From Actinoalloteichus caeruleus DSM 43889 (lineage in GTDB: Bacteria; Actinomycetota; Actinomycetes; Mycobacteriales; Pseudonocardiaceae): a stretch of 64,000 nt of DNA. Positions within the stretch are counted from its first letter, which is position 1, and each line of letters opens with the position of its first letter. The position numbers were made by a program, and so were the translations under genes. This document shows positions 16,952 through 26,932 of this stretch, piece by piece. The notes under the pieces were generated by a model that was not told the origin of the DNA, made no database searches, and saw nothing but the letters and a program-made list of their open reading frames with translations. Location: positions 4,588,001 to 4,652,000 of the forward strand of contig NZ_AUBJ02000001.1 in the NCBI RefSeq assembly GCF_000429185.2, written 5' to 3'.

Positions 16952-17605
16952 ATGTCTGACAGGCAGATCAAGGGGATCCTGGGTACCAAGCTCGGTATGA
17001 CCCAGGTCTTCGATGAGAACAACCGGATCGTGCCGGTGACGGTCGTGAAGGCCGACCCGAACGTGGTCACGCAGATCCGGACCCCGGAGAAGGACGGCTA
17101 CTCGGCCGTGCAGCTCGGCTTCGGCGCGGTGGACCCGCGCAGGGTGACCAAGCCGCGCGCCGGTCAGTTCACCGCGGCCGGGGTGACCCCGCGCCGCCAC
17201 CTGGTGGAGCTGCGGACGGCCGACGCCGGTGGCTACGAGGTCGGCCAGGAGGTGACGGCCGAGGTGTTCGACTCCGGCGTCCTGGTGGACGTCGTCGGCA
17301 CCAGCAAGGGCAAGGGCACCGCGGGTGTGATGAAGCGGCACGGCTTCGCTGGCCTCGGCGCGAGCCACGGTACCCAGCGCAAGCACCGCTCGCCCGGCTC
17401 GATCGGTGGCTGTGCCACCCCGGGCCGCGTGTTCAAGGGTGTGCGGATGGCCGGCCGGATGGGCAACGTCCGGGTGACCACCCAGAACCTCAAGGTGCAC
17501 CGCACCGACGTGGACGCCGGCCTGATTCTGATCAAGGGCGCCATTCCCGGCCCGAAGGGCGGACTGGTGCTGGTCAAGACCGCCGCGAAGGGTGGTGCCG
17601 TCTGA
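16952..17605 (+). CDS. rplC: 50S ribosomal protein L3
   Basis: L3 is an early assembly protein near the peptidyl transferase centre. At 217 residues it shows [16 protein letters not shown] at the N-terminus and the central [20 protein letters not shown] extension that reaches into the catalytic core. CGGAGATGAACG precedes the ATG. Its stop overlaps the start of rplD by one base. Confidence 0.97.
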   Translation: MSDRQIKGILGTKLGMTQVFDENNRIVPVTVVKADPNVVTQIRTPEKDGYSAVQLGFGAVDPRRVTKPRAGQFTAAGVTPRRHLVELRTADAGGYEVGQEVTAEVFDSGVLVDVVGTSKGKGTAGVMKRHGFAGLGASHGTQRKHRSPGSIGGCATPGRVFKGVRMAGRMGNVRVTTQNLKVHRTDVDAGLILIKGAIPGPKGGLVLVKTAAKGGAV

Positions 17606-18321
17606 TGAGCGCGAGCTCTGTTGAGATCAAGACCCCGGCCGGCGGGACCGACGGCTCGGTCGAGCTGCCCGCCGAGGTGTTCGACGCCCAGGCGAACGTG
17701 GCGTTGATGCACCAGGTCGTGGTGGCCCAGCAGGCCGCCGCGCGCCAGGGCACCCACTCCACCAGGACGCGTGGCGAGGTCGCCGGTGGTGGCCGCAAGC
17801 CCTACCGCCAGAAGGGCACCGGTCGGGCCCGCCAGGGTTCGGTGCGGGCTCCGCAGTTCGTCGGCGGTGGCACGGTGCACGGCCCGGTTCCGAGGGACTA
17901 CTCCCAGCGGACCCCCAAGAAGATGAAGGCCGCCGCCCTGCGCGGCGCGCTGTCGGACCGCGCGCGGGCCGGCCAGGTCCACGTCGTGTCGGCCGTGGTG
18001 GCGGGCGACGCCCCGTCCACCAAGAGCGCCCGCAAGGTGCTGGAGGGCGTCACCTCCGCTCGCCGGGTGCTGGTCGTCCTCACCCGCGAGGACGTCCTCG
18101 GCTGGCAGAGCCTGCGCAACCTGACGAACGTGCACCTGATCGCACCGGACCAGCTGAACACGTACGACGTGCTGGTCAACGACGACGTGGTGTTCACCAA
18201 GGACGCGCTGTCGTCCTTCCTCGCCGGCCCCATCAGTGGCAAGGCGGTCAAGGCGACCGCCAGGTCCTCCGAGGTGGCCGAGTCCGGCGTCGGTGAGGCT
18301 GAAGAGGAGGCTGGGAAGTGA
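17605..18321 (+). CDS. rplD: 50S ribosomal protein L4
   Basis: L4 lines the peptide exit tunnel through an internal loop, here [19 protein letters not shown] with surrounding basic residues. At 238 residues it carries a short acidic C-terminal tail ([15 protein letters not shown]) beyond the core, as in other actinomycetes. Start codon ATG shares a base with the rplC stop, and its end overlaps rplW by four bases, so the three genes are translationally coupled. Confidence 0.97.
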   Translation: MSASSVEIKTPAGGTDGSVELPAEVFDAQANVALMHQVVVAQQAAARQGTHSTRTRGEVAGGGRKPYRQKGTGRARQGSVRAPQFVGGGTVHGPVPRDYSQRTPKKMKAAALRGALSDRARAGQVHVVSAVVAGDAPSTKSARKVLEGVTSARRVLVVLTREDVLGWQSLRNLTNVHLIAPDQLNTYDVLVNDDVVFTKDALSSFLAGPISGKAVKATARSSEVAESGVGEAEEEAGK

Positions 18322-18617
18322 TTTCCGACCCCCGCGACATTCTGGTCGCGCCGGTGATCTCCGAGAAGAGCTACGGGCTCCTCGAGGAGAAGAAGTACAC
18401 CTTCGTGGTGTCGCCGAGCGCGAACAAGACCGAGATCAAGATCGCGGTCGAGAAGGTCTTCGGTGTGAAGGTCACCACGGTGAACACGCTCAACCGCAAC
18501 GGCAAGCGCAAGCGCACCCGCACCGGGTTCGGCAAGCGCAAGGACACCAAGCGGGCGATCGTGACCCTGCACCCGGACAGCAAGCCGATCGAGATCTTCG
18601 GCGGCCCGGCCGCGTGA
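18318..18617 (+). CDS. rplW: 50S ribosomal protein L23
   Basis: L23 sits at the exit of the peptide tunnel and docks trigger factor and SRP. The 99-residue protein is complete ([40 protein letters not shown]). It begins with GTG in a GTGA overlap with rplD, and AGGAGG lies just upstream inside rplD. Confidence 0.97.
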   Translation: MISDPRDILVAPVISEKSYGLLEEKKYTFVVSPSANKTEIKIAVEKVFGVKVTTVNTLNRNGKRKRTRTGFGKRKDTKRAIVTLHPDSKPIEIFGGPAA

Positions 18618-18666
18618 GGCGGCCGGATAGTCGAACCGGACTCTAGTGACTGAGGACTGCTGAGAC

Positions 18667-19500
18667 ATGGGCATCCGCAAGTACAAGCCGACGACGCCGG
18701 GCCGTCGTGGCGCCAGCGTGTCCGACTTCGCCGAGATCACTCGGTCGGAGCCGGAGAAGTCGCTGGTGCGCCCGCTGCACGGCCGCGGCGGCCGCAACGC
18801 GCACGGCAAGATCACCACCCGGCACAAGGGTGGCGGTCACAAGCGCGCCTACCGCCTGATCGACTTCCGCAGGGCGGACAAGGACGGCGTGCCGGCCAAG
18901 GTCGCGCACATCGAGTACGACCCCAACCGGACCGCGCGGATCGCGCTGCTGCACTACGCCGACGGCGAGAAGCGCTACATCATCGCCCCGGACAAGATCA
19001 AGCAGGGTGACCCGATCGAGAGCGGCGCTCGCGCCGACATCAAGCCGGGCAACAACCTGCCGCTGCGCAACATCCCGACGGGCACCGTGGTGCACGCGAT
19101 CGAGCTCCGCCCCGGCGGTGGCGCGAAGATCGCCCGCTCCGCCGGTTCGCGGGTGCAGCTCGTGGCGAAGGACGGCCCCTACGCCCAGCTGCGGATGCCC
19201 TCCGGGGAGATCCGCAACGTGGACGTGCGCTGCCGCGCCACGGTGGGTGAGGTCGGGAACTCCGAGCACAGCAACATCAACTGGGGCAAGGCGGGCCGCA
19301 ACCGCTGGCGGGGCAAGCGCCCCACCGTGCGTGGTGTCGTCATGAACCCGGTGGACCACCCGCACGGTGGTGGTGAGGGCAAGACCTCCGGTGGTCGCCA
19401 CCCGGTCAACCCGAACGGCAAGCCCGAGGGCCGGACCCGCCGCCGCAAGCCGAGTGACAAGCTCATCGTCCGCCGCCGGCGCACCGGCAAGAAGCGCTGA
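18667..19500 (+). CDS. rplB: 50S ribosomal protein L2
   Basis: L2 is needed for subunit association and peptidyl transfer. The 277-residue protein has the RNA-binding and SH3-like core ([18 protein letters not shown]) and the conserved C-terminal segment with the functional histidine ([18 protein letters not shown]). It has normal length and sits in its normal operon position. Confidence 0.98.
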   Translation: MGIRKYKPTTPGRRGASVSDFAEITRSEPEKSLVRPLHGRGGRNAHGKITTRHKGGGHKRAYRLIDFRRADKDGVPAKVAHIEYDPNRTARIALLHYADGEKRYIIAPDKIKQGDPIESGARADIKPGNNLPLRNIPTGTVVHAIELRPGGGAKIARSAGSRVQLVAKDGPYAQLRMPSGEIRNVDVRCRATVGEVGNSEHSNINWGKAGRNRWRGKRPTVRGVVMNPVDHPHGGGEGKTSGGRHPVNPNGKPEGRTRRRKPSDKLIVRRRRTGKKR

Positions 19501-19518
19501 GCAGGGAGGGAGTGAAGG

Positions 19519-19800
19519 ATGCCACGCAGCCTGAAGAAGGGCCCGTTCGTTGACGACCACCTGCTCAAGAAGGTGGACGCGCTGAACGAGACCGGCAAGA
19601 AGACCGTCATCAAGACCTGGTCCCGCCGCTCGACGATCATCCCGGACATGTTGGGCCACACCTTCGCGGTGCACGACGGCCGCAAGCACGTCCCGGTGTT
19701 CGTCACCGAGTCGATGGTCGGGCACAAGTTGGGCGAGTTCGCCCCGACCCGGACCTTCAAGGGACACGTCAAGGAAGACCGCCGTTCGCGCCGCCGCTGA
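19519..19800 (+). CDS. rpsS: 30S ribosomal protein S19
   Basis: S19 forms a complex with S13 in the 30S head and contacts A-site tRNA. The 93-residue protein is complete ([47 protein letters not shown]). GGGAGGGAGTG lies before the ATG, 18 bases after rplB. Confidence 0.98.
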   Translation: MPRSLKKGPFVDDHLLKKVDALNETGKKTVIKTWSRRSTIIPDMLGHTFAVHDGRKHVPVFVTESMVGHKLGEFAPTRTFKGHVKEDRRSRRR

Positions 19801-19846
19801 GGCGCCAACCGTGACACGGATGAACCAAGAGCAAGGGGTAACAGCG

Positions 19847-20278
19847 ATGAACGCCCGAAAGGACGCCGCGGCGCCGGAAGACGCGGAGACGCCGTCGCGC
19901 GCCGTGGCGCGGGCCCGCTACGTCCGCGCGACGCCGATGAAGGTGCGCCGCGTGGTCGATCTCGTGAGGGGCCGCAACGCCCAGGAAGCTCTGGCCGTGC
20001 TGCAGTTCGCGCCGCAGGCGGCGAGTGAGCCGGTAGCGAAGGTGGTCGCGAGCGCGGTCGCCAACGCACAGAACAACCTGGATCTTGACCCGGACACGCT
20101 GTGGATCTCGACGATCTACGTGGATGAGGGGCCGACGCTGAAGCGGATTCGGCCGCGCGCCCAGGGGCGGGCGTACCGAGTCCGGAAGCGGACCAGCCAC
20201 ATCACCGTCGAGCTCGAGTCGCGGCCGAAGGCCGCGGCGGGTGCTCGCAAGTCCAGCGCGAAGGGAAGTGCCCGGTAG
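19847..20278 (+). CDS. rplV: 50S ribosomal protein L22
   Basis: L22 lines the peptide exit tunnel with a beta-hairpin and is a macrolide-resistance site. The chosen ATG gives 143 residues and has AAGGGG upstream; a GTG at 19811 in the same frame would add 12 residues but has no clear ribosome site. The core is present ([20 protein letters not shown]; hairpin near [17 protein letters not shown]). It has a Lys/Ala/Ser-rich tail. The TAG stop shares its last base with the GTG start of rpsC. Confidence 0.95.
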   Translation: MNARKDAAAPEDAETPSRAVARARYVRATPMKVRRVVDLVRGRNAQEALAVLQFAPQAASEPVAKVVASAVANAQNNLDLDPDTLWISTIYVDEGPTLKRIRPRAQGRAYRVRKRTSHITVELESRPKAAAGARKSSAKGSAR

Positions 20279-21096
20279 TGGGTCAGAAGATCAACCCGCA
20301 CGGCTTCCGGCTGGGGATCACCACTGACTGGAAGTCCCGCTGGTACGCCGACAAGCAGTACTCCGAATACGTCGCCGAGGACGTGAAGATCCGCCGGATG
20401 CTCTCCAAGGGCATGGAGCGGGCCGGTATCGCCAAGGTGGACATCGAGCGGACCCGGGACCGGGTGCGCGTCGACATCCACACCGCGCGGCCGGGCATCG
20501 TCATCGGTCGTCGTGGCGCGGAGGCGGACCGCATCAGGACCGAGCTGGAGAAGCTCACCAAGAAGCAGATCCAGCTCAACGTCCTCGAGGTCAAGGGACC
20601 CGAGTCGGACGCCCAGCTGGTGGCCCAGGGGGTCGCCGAGCAGCTGTCCAACCGTGTCGCCTTCCGGCGTGCCATGCGCAAGGCGATCCAGTCGGCGATG
20701 CGCTCGCCGCAGGTCAAGGGCATCCGCGTCAAGGTGAGCGGCCGGCTCGGCGGTGCCGAGATGTCCCGTTCCGAGTTCTACCTCGAGGGTCGGGTGCCGC
20801 TGCACACGCTGCGCGCGGACATCGACTACGGCTTCTTCGAGGCGAAGACGACCTTCGGCCGCATCGGCGTCAAGGTGTGGATCTACCGAGGTGAGCTGGT
20901 CGGCGGGCTGAAGGCCCGCGAGGCCAACACCGAGTCCCGCCCGCCGCGCCGTGACCGCTCCGACCGCCCGAACCGCCGTCGTGGCGAGGGTGGGCAGCGG
21001 GGTGGCCGGGCCAAGGAGGCCGTGGCGGCTGGTGCCGGCGCGGCCGAGTCCACCCCGGCGGCGGCTGAGGCGCCCGCCGAGAAGACGGAGGGCTGA
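20278..21096 (+). CDS. rpsC: 30S ribosomal protein S3
   Basis: S3 is part of the mRNA entry channel and its helicase. The 272-residue protein has the KH domain with [20 protein letters not shown] and the C-terminal domain ([22 protein letters not shown]). After residue 215 there is an Arg- then Ala/Pro/Glu-rich extension of about 55 residues, a usual actinobacterial feature. It starts with GTG and overlaps rplV by one base. Confidence 0.98.
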   Translation: MGQKINPHGFRLGITTDWKSRWYADKQYSEYVAEDVKIRRMLSKGMERAGIAKVDIERTRDRVRVDIHTARPGIVIGRRGAEADRIRTELEKLTKKQIQLNVLEVKGPESDAQLVAQGVAEQLSNRVAFRRAMRKAIQSAMRSPQVKGIRVKVSGRLGGAEMSRSEFYLEGRVPLHTLRADIDYGFFEAKTTFGRIGVKVWIYRGELVGGLKAREANTESRPPRRDRSDRPNRRRGEGGQRGGRAKEAVAAGAGAAESTPAAAEAPAEKTEG

Positions 21097-21099
21097 GAG

Positions 21100-21519
21100 A
21101 TGCTCATCCCGCGCAAGGTCAAGTACCGCAAGCAGCATCGCCCGGTCCGCCGTGGCATGTCCAAGGGCGGGAACCAGGTCACCTTCGGTGAGTTCGGCAT
21201 CCAGGCGCTGGAGCCGGCCTACGTGACCAACCGGCAGATCGAGTCCGCTCGTATCGCCATCACCCGGCACATCCGCCGTGGCGGCAAGGTCTGGATCAAC
21301 ATCTTCCCGGACCGTCCGCTGACGAAGAAGCCCGCCGAGACCCGGATGGGTTCCGGTAAGGGTTCCCCGGAGTACTGGGTGGCCAACGTGAAGCCCGGTC
21401 GGGTTCTGTTCGAGATGAACTACCCGAACGAGCCGGTGGCTCGTGAGGCCCTGCGCCGCGCGATCCACAAGCTCCCGATGAAGTGCCGGATCGTGACCCG
21501 TGAGGGTGGTGAGTTCTGA
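21100..21519 (+). CDS. rplP: 50S ribosomal protein L16
   Basis: L16 organises the A site of the large subunit and is needed late in assembly. At 139 residues it is complete ([58 protein letters not shown]). GAGAG precedes the ATG, three bases after rpsC. The TGA stop overlaps the rpmC ATG by one base. Confidence 0.98.
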   Translation: MLIPRKVKYRKQHRPVRRGMSKGGNQVTFGEFGIQALEPAYVTNRQIESARIAITRHIRRGGKVWINIFPDRPLTKKPAETRMGSGKGSPEYWVANVKPGRVLFEMNYPNEPVAREALRRAIHKLPMKCRIVTREGGEF

Positions 21520-21773
21520 TGGCAGCGGCTACCACGAGCGCGGCCGAGCTGCGTGAGCTCAGCCACACCGATCTGGTGCAGCGTCTGCGGGAGGCCAAGG
21601 AGGAGCTGTTCAACCTCCGTTTCCAGATGGCCACCGGCCAGCTCGAGAACAACCGTCGGCTGCGCGTCGTGCGGCACGACATCGCCAGGATCTACACGGT
21701 GATGCGTGAGCGTGAGCTGGGCCTCTCGGTGTCGCCGGAGCAGGACGAGGCCACGGATGAGGGTGCCGCATGA
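21519..21773 (+). CDS. rpmC: 50S ribosomal protein L29
   Basis: L29 is a two-helix protein near the exit tunnel that contacts L23. The 84-residue form includes the core [22 protein letters not shown] and a short acidic C-terminal tail. It overlaps rplP by one base at its start and rpsQ by four bases at its end. Confidence 0.96.
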   Translation: MAAATTSAAELRELSHTDLVQRLREAKEELFNLRFQMATGQLENNRRLRVVRHDIARIYTVMRERELGLSVSPEQDEATDEGAA

Positions 21774-22072
21774 GTGAGAAGGACGTGAACGGCGCGGTGA
21801 CTGACACCACTGGTGGCGACGCGCGCAACAGCCGCAAGGTGCGCGAGGGATACGTCGTGTCCGACAAGATGGACAAGACGATCGTGGTCCAGCTCGAGGA
21901 CCGCAAGAAGCACGCGCTCTACGGCAAGGTCATGCGGCGCACCACCAAGGTGAAGGCGCACGACGAGCAGAACTCCGCGGGCGTGGGCGACCGCGTGCTG
22001 CTGATGGAGACCCGGCCGCTGTCGGCCACCAAGCGGTGGCGGCTGGCCGAGGTCCTGGAGAAGGCCAAGTAA
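21770..22072 (+). CDS. rpsQ: 30S ribosomal protein S17
   Basis: S17 is a primary 16S-binding protein with an OB fold. The 100-residue product has [20 protein letters not shown] and [19 protein letters not shown]. It starts inside an ATGA overlap with rpmC. The gene ends the S10 part of the ribosomal cluster; a hairpin lies in the 135-base gap before rplN. Confidence 0.97.
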   Translation: MSEKDVNGAVTDTTGGDARNSRKVREGYVVSDKMDKTIVVQLEDRKKHALYGKVMRRTTKVKAHDEQNSAGVGDRVLLMETRPLSATKRWRLAEVLEKAK

Positions 22073-22113
22073 GAGGCTCGAGGGCACCTGTGGTGTCCTT
22101 GGTCTGGACGGGT

Positions 22114-22139
22114 GGCGGCCCGACGGTGGTCGGGCCGCC
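22114..22139 (+). terminator. hairpin between rpsQ and rplN
   Basis: A perfect 11-bp stem (GGCGGCCCGAC and complement) closes a GGTG tetraloop, 41 bases after rpsQ and 68 before rplN. It marks the junction of the S10 and spc operons. Without a U run it may act as a partial terminator, mRNA-end stabiliser or processing site. Confidence 0.65.
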
Positions 22140-22207
22140 CTCCGCATGAGGAGACCGCGTGCGTCGGGTCGGAAATCCGGCGCACAAGAAGCAGGTCAGG
22201 AGTAGAC

Positions 22208-22576
22208 GTGATCCAGCAGGAGTCGCGGCTTCGGGTCGCCGACAACACGGGCGCCAGGGAGATCCTGTGCATCCGGGTTCTCGGCGGGTCCGGGCGGCGG
22301 TACGCGAGCATCGGCGACATCATCGTGGGCACGGTGAAGGAGGCCATCCCGGGCGCCAACGTCAAGCGTGGCGACGTGGTGAAGGCCGTCGTGGTGCGCA
22401 CCGCCAAGGAGAAGCGCCGTCCGGACGGTTCCTACATCCGGTTCGACGAGAACGCGGCGGTCATCATCCGGAACGACAACGAGCCGCGTGGGACCCGCAT
22501 CTTCGGCCCGGTCGGCCGGGAGCTCCGGGACAAGAAGTTCATGAAGATCATTTCGCTGGCGCCGGAGGTGCTCTGA
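22208..22576 (+). CDS. rplN: 50S ribosomal protein L14
   Basis: L14 forms an intersubunit bridge and binds L19. With GTG at 22208 (AGGAG 5 bases upstream) the product is 122 residues, exactly the family length, starting [19 protein letters not shown]. The frame is open upstream but that part crosses the hairpin. Its stop overlaps rplX by one base. Confidence 0.97.
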   Translation: MIQQESRLRVADNTGAREILCIRVLGGSGRRYASIGDIIVGTVKEAIPGANVKRGDVVKAVVVRTAKEKRRPDGSYIRFDENAAVIIRNDNEPRGTRIFGPVGRELRDKKFMKIISLAPEVL

Positions 22577-22890
22577 TGAAGGTGCACAAGGGCGACACCG
22601 TGGTGGTCATCGCCGGCAAGGACAAGGGCGCGAAGGGCAAGGTCATCCAGGCCTACCCGCACACCCAGCGCGTCCTGGTCGAAGGCGTGAACCGGATCAA
22701 GAAGCACACCAAGATCTCCCGTACCCAGCGTGGCGCGCAGTCCGGCGGCATCGTGACGCAGGAGGCCGCCATCCACGTGAGCAACGTGCAGGTGGTCGAC
22801 TCCGACGGCAAGCCGGCGCGCGTGGGTTACCGCGAGGACGAGGACGGTCGGCGGGTGCGGATCTCCCGCAGGAACGGTAAGGACATCTGA
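22576..22890 (+). CDS. rplX: 50S ribosomal protein L24
   Basis: L24 starts assembly of the 50S subunit and lies at the tunnel exit. The 104-residue protein has the KOW motif at its N-terminus ([21 protein letters not shown]) and [11 protein letters not shown]. It shares one base with the rplN stop and is followed after two bases by rplE. Confidence 0.97.
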   Translation: MKVHKGDTVVVIAGKDKGAKGKVIQAYPHTQRVLVEGVNRIKKHTKISRTQRGAQSGGIVTQEAAIHVSNVQVVDSDGKPARVGYREDEDGRRVRISRRNGKDI

Positions 22891-22892
22891 GC

Positions 22893-23456
22893 ATGACGAC
22901 CGCAGAGAAGATCGTCCCCCGGCTGAAGGTCCGCTACCGCGAGGAGATCGTCCCCGGCCTGCGCGAGCAGTTCGACTACGGCAACCCGCACCAGATCCCC
23001 GGTGTGGTCAAGGTCGTCGTCAACATGGGCATCGGCGAGGCGGCCAGGGACGGCAAGCTGATCGAGGGCGCCGTGCGCGACCTCGCCAGCATCACCGGCC
23101 AGCGGCCCGAGGTCCGCCGGGCCCGCAAGTCCATCGCACAGTTCAAGCTCCGTGAGGGCATGCCGATCGGCGCCAGGGTCACCCTGCGCGGCGACCGGAT
23201 GTGGGAGTTCCTTGACCGACTGCTGACGATCGCGCTGCCGCGTATCCGCGACTTCCGCGGTCTGTCGGACCGGCAGTTCGACGGCAAGGGCAACTACACG
23301 TTCGGCCTGAGCGAGCAGTCGATGTTCCACGAGATCGATCTCGACTCGATCGATCGTCCGCGGGGCATGGACATCACGGTCGTCACCTCGGCGATCAACG
23401 ACGAGGAAGGCCGGGCGTTGCTGCGCCGGCTGGGCTTCCCGTTCAAGGAACGCTGA
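22893..23456 (+). CDS. rplE: 50S ribosomal protein L5
   Basis: L5 binds 5S rRNA in the central protuberance and bridges to S13. The 187-residue protein contains [30 protein letters not shown] and [22 protein letters not shown] precedes the ATG; coupling to rplX is likely. Confidence 0.97.
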   Translation: MTTAEKIVPRLKVRYREEIVPGLREQFDYGNPHQIPGVVKVVVNMGIGEAARDGKLIEGAVRDLASITGQRPEVRRARKSIAQFKLREGMPIGARVTLRGDRMWEFLDRLLTIALPRIRDFRGLSDRQFDGKGNYTFGLSEQSMFHEIDLDSIDRPRGMDITVVTSAINDEEGRALLRRLGFPFKER

Positions 23457-23504
23457 ACCGACCGTCCGTCATCGCGACGTGAGCATCGAAGTTGAGGAGA
23501 ACCG

Positions 23505-23690
23505 ATGGCCAAGAAGGCGCTGATCGCGAAGGCGTCGCGCAAGCCGAAGTTCGCGGTGCGGGCCTACACCCGTTGCCAGCGCTGCGGGCGTCCGCACGCT
23601 GTGTACCGCAAGTTCGGCCTGTGCAGGGTGTGCCTTCGTGAGATGGCCCACCGCGGCGAACTGCCCGGTGTGCACAAGTCGAGCTGGTGA
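23505..23690 (+). CDS. rpsN: 30S ribosomal protein S14, zinc (type Z) form
   Basis: S14 is a small head protein. The 61-residue length and the four cysteines C24, C27, C40 and C43 mark the zinc-binding type used when zinc is plentiful; the zinc-free paralogue, if present, is outside the window. GAGGAG lies 6 bases before the ATG. rpsH follows after 103 bases, a gap with a hairpin. Confidence 0.97.
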   Translation: MAKKALIAKASRKPKFAVRAYTRCQRCGRPHAVYRKFGLCRVCLREMAHRGELPGVHKSSW

Positions 23691-23696
23691 GGTCGC

Positions 23697-23716
23697 GGGC
23701 GCCGGAGTCGGCGCCC
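23697..23716 (+). promoter_or_regulatory. hairpin between rpsN and rpsH
   Basis: GGGCGCCG pairs with CGGCGCCC around GAGT, 7 bases after the rpsN stop. It may stabilise the upstream mRNA or reduce read-through into rpsH. Similarity to the S8-binding regulatory site of other bacteria is not evident. Confidence 0.4.
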
Positions 23717-23793
23717 CGCCGCCAGTTCGCTGACCACTAGTTCGCTCAAGGCCCCGACGGGGAACCAGGGCGAGAAAGGTTGACCAGGTCACC

Positions 23794-24192
23794 ATGACGA
23801 TGACCGACCCGATCGCAGACTTCCTGACACGTCTGCGTAACGCCAGCTCGGCATACCACGACGAGGTCGTGCTGCCGCACTCCAAGCTGAAGGCCAACAT
23901 CGCCGAGATCCTCAAGCGTGAGGGTTACGTCTCCGGCCACCGTGTCGAGGACGGCGAGAAGAGCCAGAACCTGGTCGTCGAGCTCAAGTACGGGCCGAAC
24001 CGCGAGCGGAGCATCGCGGGCCTGCGGCGTGTATCGAAGCCCGGCCTTCGGGTGTACGCCAAGTCCACCACGCTGCCGCGCGTGCTCGGTGGTCTTGGTA
24101 TCGCGATCATCTCGACCTCCGGCGGTCTGATGACCGACCGGCAGGCGGCCAAGCAGGGCGTGGGCGGGGAAGTCCTCGCCTACGTCTGGTGA
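23794..24192 (+). CDS. rpsH: 30S ribosomal protein S8
   Basis: S8 binds the central domain of 16S rRNA early in assembly and represses the spc operon in E. coli. The 132-residue protein is complete ([51 protein letters not shown] in two adjoining segments). GAAAGG precedes the ATG. Confidence 0.97.
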   Translation: MTMTDPIADFLTRLRNASSAYHDEVVLPHSKLKANIAEILKREGYVSGHRVEDGEKSQNLVVELKYGPNRERSIAGLRRVSKPGLRVYAKSTTLPRVLGGLGIAIISTSGGLMTDRQAAKQGVGGEVLAYVW

Positions 24193-24208
24193 GGAAGGGG
24201 GTAACGGC

Positions 24209-24748
24209 ATGTCGCGCATTGGGAAGCTGCCGATCACCGTTCCCTCGGGTGTCGATGTCGCCATCGACGGCCGCACGGTGACGGTGAAGGGCCCGAAGGG
24301 TTCGCTCAGCCACACGCTGGTGGAACCCATCACGATCGATCGTGACGAGGATGGCTCCCTGCTGGTGAGCCGCCCCGACGACGAGCGGAAGAGCAGGTCG
24401 CTGCACGGGTTGTCGCGGACTCTCGTCAACAACCTGATCGTCGGCGTGAACCAGGGCTACGAGAAGAAGCTGGAGATCCACGGCGTCGGTTACCGCGTGA
24501 CGCTCAAGGGCTCCGAACTGGAGTTCGCGCTCGGCTTCAGCCACCCGGTGAAGGTCGCGCCCCCGGAGGGTGTGACGTTCCAGGTGGAGAGCCCGACCAA
24601 GTTCTCCGTCCACGGCATCGACAAGCAGCGCGTGGGCGAGGTCGCGGCCAAGATCCGCAAGCTGCGGCGGCCGGACCCGTACAAGGGCAAGGGCGTGCGG
24701 TACGCGGGCGAGGTCATCCGCCGCAAGGTCGGAAAGACGGGTAAGTGA
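24209..24748 (+). CDS. rplF: 50S ribosomal protein L6
   Basis: L6 lies near the sarcin-ricin loop at the factor-binding site. At 179 residues it has [15 protein letters not shown] and the C-terminal [20 protein letters not shown] signature. GGAAGGGGG lies before the ATG. Confidence 0.98.
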   Translation: MSRIGKLPITVPSGVDVAIDGRTVTVKGPKGSLSHTLVEPITIDRDEDGSLLVSRPDDERKSRSLHGLSRTLVNNLIVGVNQGYEKKLEIHGVGYRVTLKGSELEFALGFSHPVKVAPPEGVTFQVESPTKFSVHGIDKQRVGEVAAKIRKLRRPDPYKGKGVRYAGEVIRRKVGKTGK

Positions 24749-24750
24749 TC

Positions 24751-25161
24751 ATGAGCGAAAGCACTGCAACCACCGCCGCCAAGCGCAAGCCCGTCGGCAA
24801 GGACGTGTCGACCACGCGTCGGGTGGCCAGGGCCCGCCGGCACTTCCGTCTTCGGAAGAAGATCAGCGGTACGGCGGAGCGGCCGCGTCTTGTCGTGCAC
24901 CGTTCCTCGCGGCACATCGTGGCCCAGGTGATCGACGACCTGGCTGGCCACACGCTGGCGTCCGCGTCGAGCCTCGAGGGCGACGTCCGCGCGCTGGACG
25001 GCGACAAGAAGGCCAGGGCGGCCAAGGTCGGCGAGCTGGTGGCGGCCCGCGCGAAGACCGCGGGCATCGGCACCGTCGTGTTCGACCGGGGCGGCTACGA
25101 GTACCACGGCCGGATCGCGGCCCTGGCCGACGCCGCGCGCGAGGCGGGGTTGGAGTTCTGA
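24751..25161 (+). CDS. rplR: 50S ribosomal protein L18
   Basis: L18 binds 5S rRNA together with L5. The ATG after the rplF stop gives 136 residues; a GTG at 24745 overlapping the rplF stop would add two residues and cannot be ruled out. Conserved parts are [24 protein letters not shown] and [25 protein letters not shown] (each given here in part). Confidence 0.95.
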   Translation: MSESTATTAAKRKPVGKDVSTTRRVARARRHFRLRKKISGTAERPRLVVHRSSRHIVAQVIDDLAGHTLASASSLEGDVRALDGDKKARAAKVGELVAARAKTAGIGTVVFDRGGYEYHGRIAALADAAREAGLEF

Positions 25162-25201
25162 GAACCATGGACAGGATCGAGTTGAACGAGAGGGTCGTCT
25201 G

Positions 25202-25807
25202 ATGCCAGGACGCACGCGTCGTGACGGCGGGTCGGAGCGCGGAGAGCGCCGCGACCGCCGGGACGGTGGCCGCGGCGGGGCGGCCCAGGAGAAGACCCCG
25301 CATCTTGAGCGCGTGGTCGCGATCAACCGCGTGGCCAAGGTCGTCAAGGGCGGTCGGCGTTTCAGCTTCACCGCGTTGGTGATCGTCGGTGACGGCGACG
25401 GCATGGTCGGTGTCGGTTACGGCAAGGCCAAGGAGGTGCCGGCAGCGATCGCCAAGGGCGTCGAGGAGGCCAAGAAGAGCTTCTTCCGCGTCCCGAGGAT
25501 CGCCGGCACCATCACGCACCCCATCCAGGGCGAGGCGGCGGCCGGTGTCGTGCTGCTGCGCCCGGCGGCCCCCGGTACCGGTGTCATCGCCGGTGGTCCG
25601 GTGCGTGCCGTGCTGGAGTGCGCCGGTGTCCACGACGTGCTGAGCAAGTCGCTCGGCAGCGACAACGCGATCAACATCGTGCACGCGACGGTGGCCGCGC
25701 TGAAGGGCCTGCAGCGGCCGGAAGAGGTCGCGGCTCGCCGTGGCCTGCCGCTCGAGGACGTCGCGCCGGCCGGAATGCTGCGGGCCAGGGCCGGGCAGGG
25801 AGTGTGA
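25202..25807 (+). CDS. rpsE: 30S ribosomal protein S5
   Basis: S5 acts in decoding fidelity and is the spectinomycin-resistance locus. The 201-residue protein begins with an Arg/Asp/Gly-rich tail of about 35 residues, then the double-stranded RNA-binding domain ([20 protein letters not shown]) and C-terminal domain ([21 protein letters not shown]). GAGAGGGTCGTCTG precedes the ATG. rpmD starts one base after its stop. Confidence 0.97.
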   Translation: MPGRTRRDGGSERGERRDRRDGGRGGAAQEKTPHLERVVAINRVAKVVKGGRRFSFTALVIVGDGDGMVGVGYGKAKEVPAAIAKGVEEAKKSFFRVPRIAGTITHPIQGEAAAGVVLLRPAAPGTGVIAGGPVRAVLECAGVHDVLSKSLGSDNAINIVHATVAALKGLQRPEEVAARRGLPLEDVAPAGMLRARAGQGV

Positions 25808-25808
25808 C

Positions 25809-25991
25809 ATGGCGCAGCTCAAGGTGACCCAGGTGCGCAGCACCATCGGTAACAAGCAGAACCAGCGGGACTCGCTGCGGACGCTCGGGCTGCGGAAGAT
25901 CCGCCAGTCCGTGGTCCGCGACGACAACCCCGAGGTTCGCGGTCTGATCAACACCGTCCGCCACCTGGTGACGGTGGAGGAGGTGAACTGA
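25809..25991 (+). CDS. rpmD: 50S ribosomal protein L30
   Basis: L30 is a small large-subunit protein. The ATG immediately behind rpsE gives 60 residues, the normal size ([34 protein letters not shown]). An open frame extends upstream inside rpsE but is not coding there. rplO follows after 5 bases. Confidence 0.96.
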   Translation: MAQLKVTQVRSTIGNKQNQRDSLRTLGLRKIRQSVVRDDNPEVRGLINTVRHLVTVEEVN

Positions 25992-25996
25992 AGGTC

Positions 25997-26440
25997 ATGA
26001 CCATCAAGATTCACCACCTGCGGCCCGCGCCCGGTTCCAAGACCGCCAAGACCCGCGTCGGTCGTGGTGAGGGTTCCAAGGGCAAGACCGCGGGTCGTGG
26101 GACCAAGGGCACCAAGGCACGGAAGAACGTGCCCGCGGCCTTCGAGGGTGGGCAGATGCCGCTGCACATGCGGCTGCCCAAGCTCAAGGGCTTCAAGAAC
26201 CGTTTCCGGGTGGAGTACCAGGTCGTCAACGTCTCGGACCTGGGGCGCCTCTTCCCGGAGGGTGGCACGGTGGGCATCGACGAACTCGTCGCCGCCGGCG
26301 CCGTCCGGAAGAACCAGTTGGTGAAGGTGCTGGGCACCGGCGACCTCGGCGGAGTCAAGCTGGACGTCACCGCCAACGCCTTCTCCAGCAGCGCGATCGA
26401 GAAGATCACCGCCGTCGGTGGGACGACCACCACGGTCTGA
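25997..26440 (+). CDS. rplO: 50S ribosomal protein L15
   Basis: L15 is a late-assembling large-subunit protein with a Gly/Lys-rich extended N-terminus ([21 protein letters not shown], then [12 protein letters not shown]). The product has 147 residues, the usual length. It is the last gene before the strongest terminator of the window, so secY is transcribed separately. Confidence 0.97.
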   Translation: MTIKIHHLRPAPGSKTAKTRVGRGEGSKGKTAGRGTKGTKARKNVPAAFEGGQMPLHMRLPKLKGFKNRFRVEYQVVNVSDLGRLFPEGGTVGIDELVAAGAVRKNQLVKVLGTGDLGGVKLDVTANAFSSSAIEKITAVGGTTTTV

Positions 26441-26454
26441 TCGCGTCAGAGCAC

Positions 26455-26498
26455 CGCGCGCGGCCCGCAGGGGAGTCCTCCCCTGCGGGCCGCGCGCG
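26455..26498 (+). terminator. very strong terminator after rplO
   Basis: Two 21-base arms are perfectly complementary with only two bases between them, so the folded form has a stem of about 19 pairs and a small loop, followed by TTCTCG. It starts 15 bases after the rplO stop and closes the spc operon. Confidence 0.95.
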
Positions 26499-26780
26499 TT
26501 CTCGCCGTTCCCGGGGGGTCCACGCCGGGGCCGAGCGGTGGGCGGGAGGGGCGGCGCAGGAGATCATCGGATCCGGTGACCGCCCCGCTGGGGCCGTCAC
26601 CCGGTGTGGACCTCCTCGGGACGCGAACCCTGGTTCGAGGCCGCTTGTGACACGGAAGTGGGAGTCGGTGGGCGGGCCACTGGTACGAGTGGACGAAGGA
26701 GCACGCGACACCCCGCCGCTCGCCGTCCGCCCGGTGCGCGGAAACCGGCCGTAGATCGACAAGTTTCCCCGCAGCACTGG
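26499..26780. other. intergenic region before the secY promoter
   Basis: No gene can be supported. The only structure seen is GGAAAC/GTTTCC (26740-26745 and 26763-26768), six-base arms 17 bases apart, just upstream of the predicted secY promoter. Confidence 0.4.
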
Positions 26781-26808
26781 TGGTCAACCCAGGGCAGGCT
26801 GTTAGAGT
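26781..26808 (+). promoter_or_regulatory. candidate secY promoter
   Basis: TAGAGT at 26803-26808 is a fair -10. TGGTCA lies 16 bases upstream as a weak -35. A start near 26815 gives a leader of about 118 bases for secY. The strong terminator behind rplO makes a promoter in this gap necessary. Confidence 0.4.
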
Positions 26809-26932
26809 CGTGCACGCTTCGTGTCAGCAGGCACGAGGCCGGTTGCCTGCGCGGCAGGCCGCAATGCTGCCGGCATCCGCCGGCCACGAAGATCGTCGGT
26901 CGGAGAGGCCGACGACGCCGAGGAGGTCACGC

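Noticed and set aside
26740-26768. GGAAAC/GTTTCC arms before secY as a regulatory site
   Set aside because: Only six paired bases over a 17-base gap; this is expected by chance.
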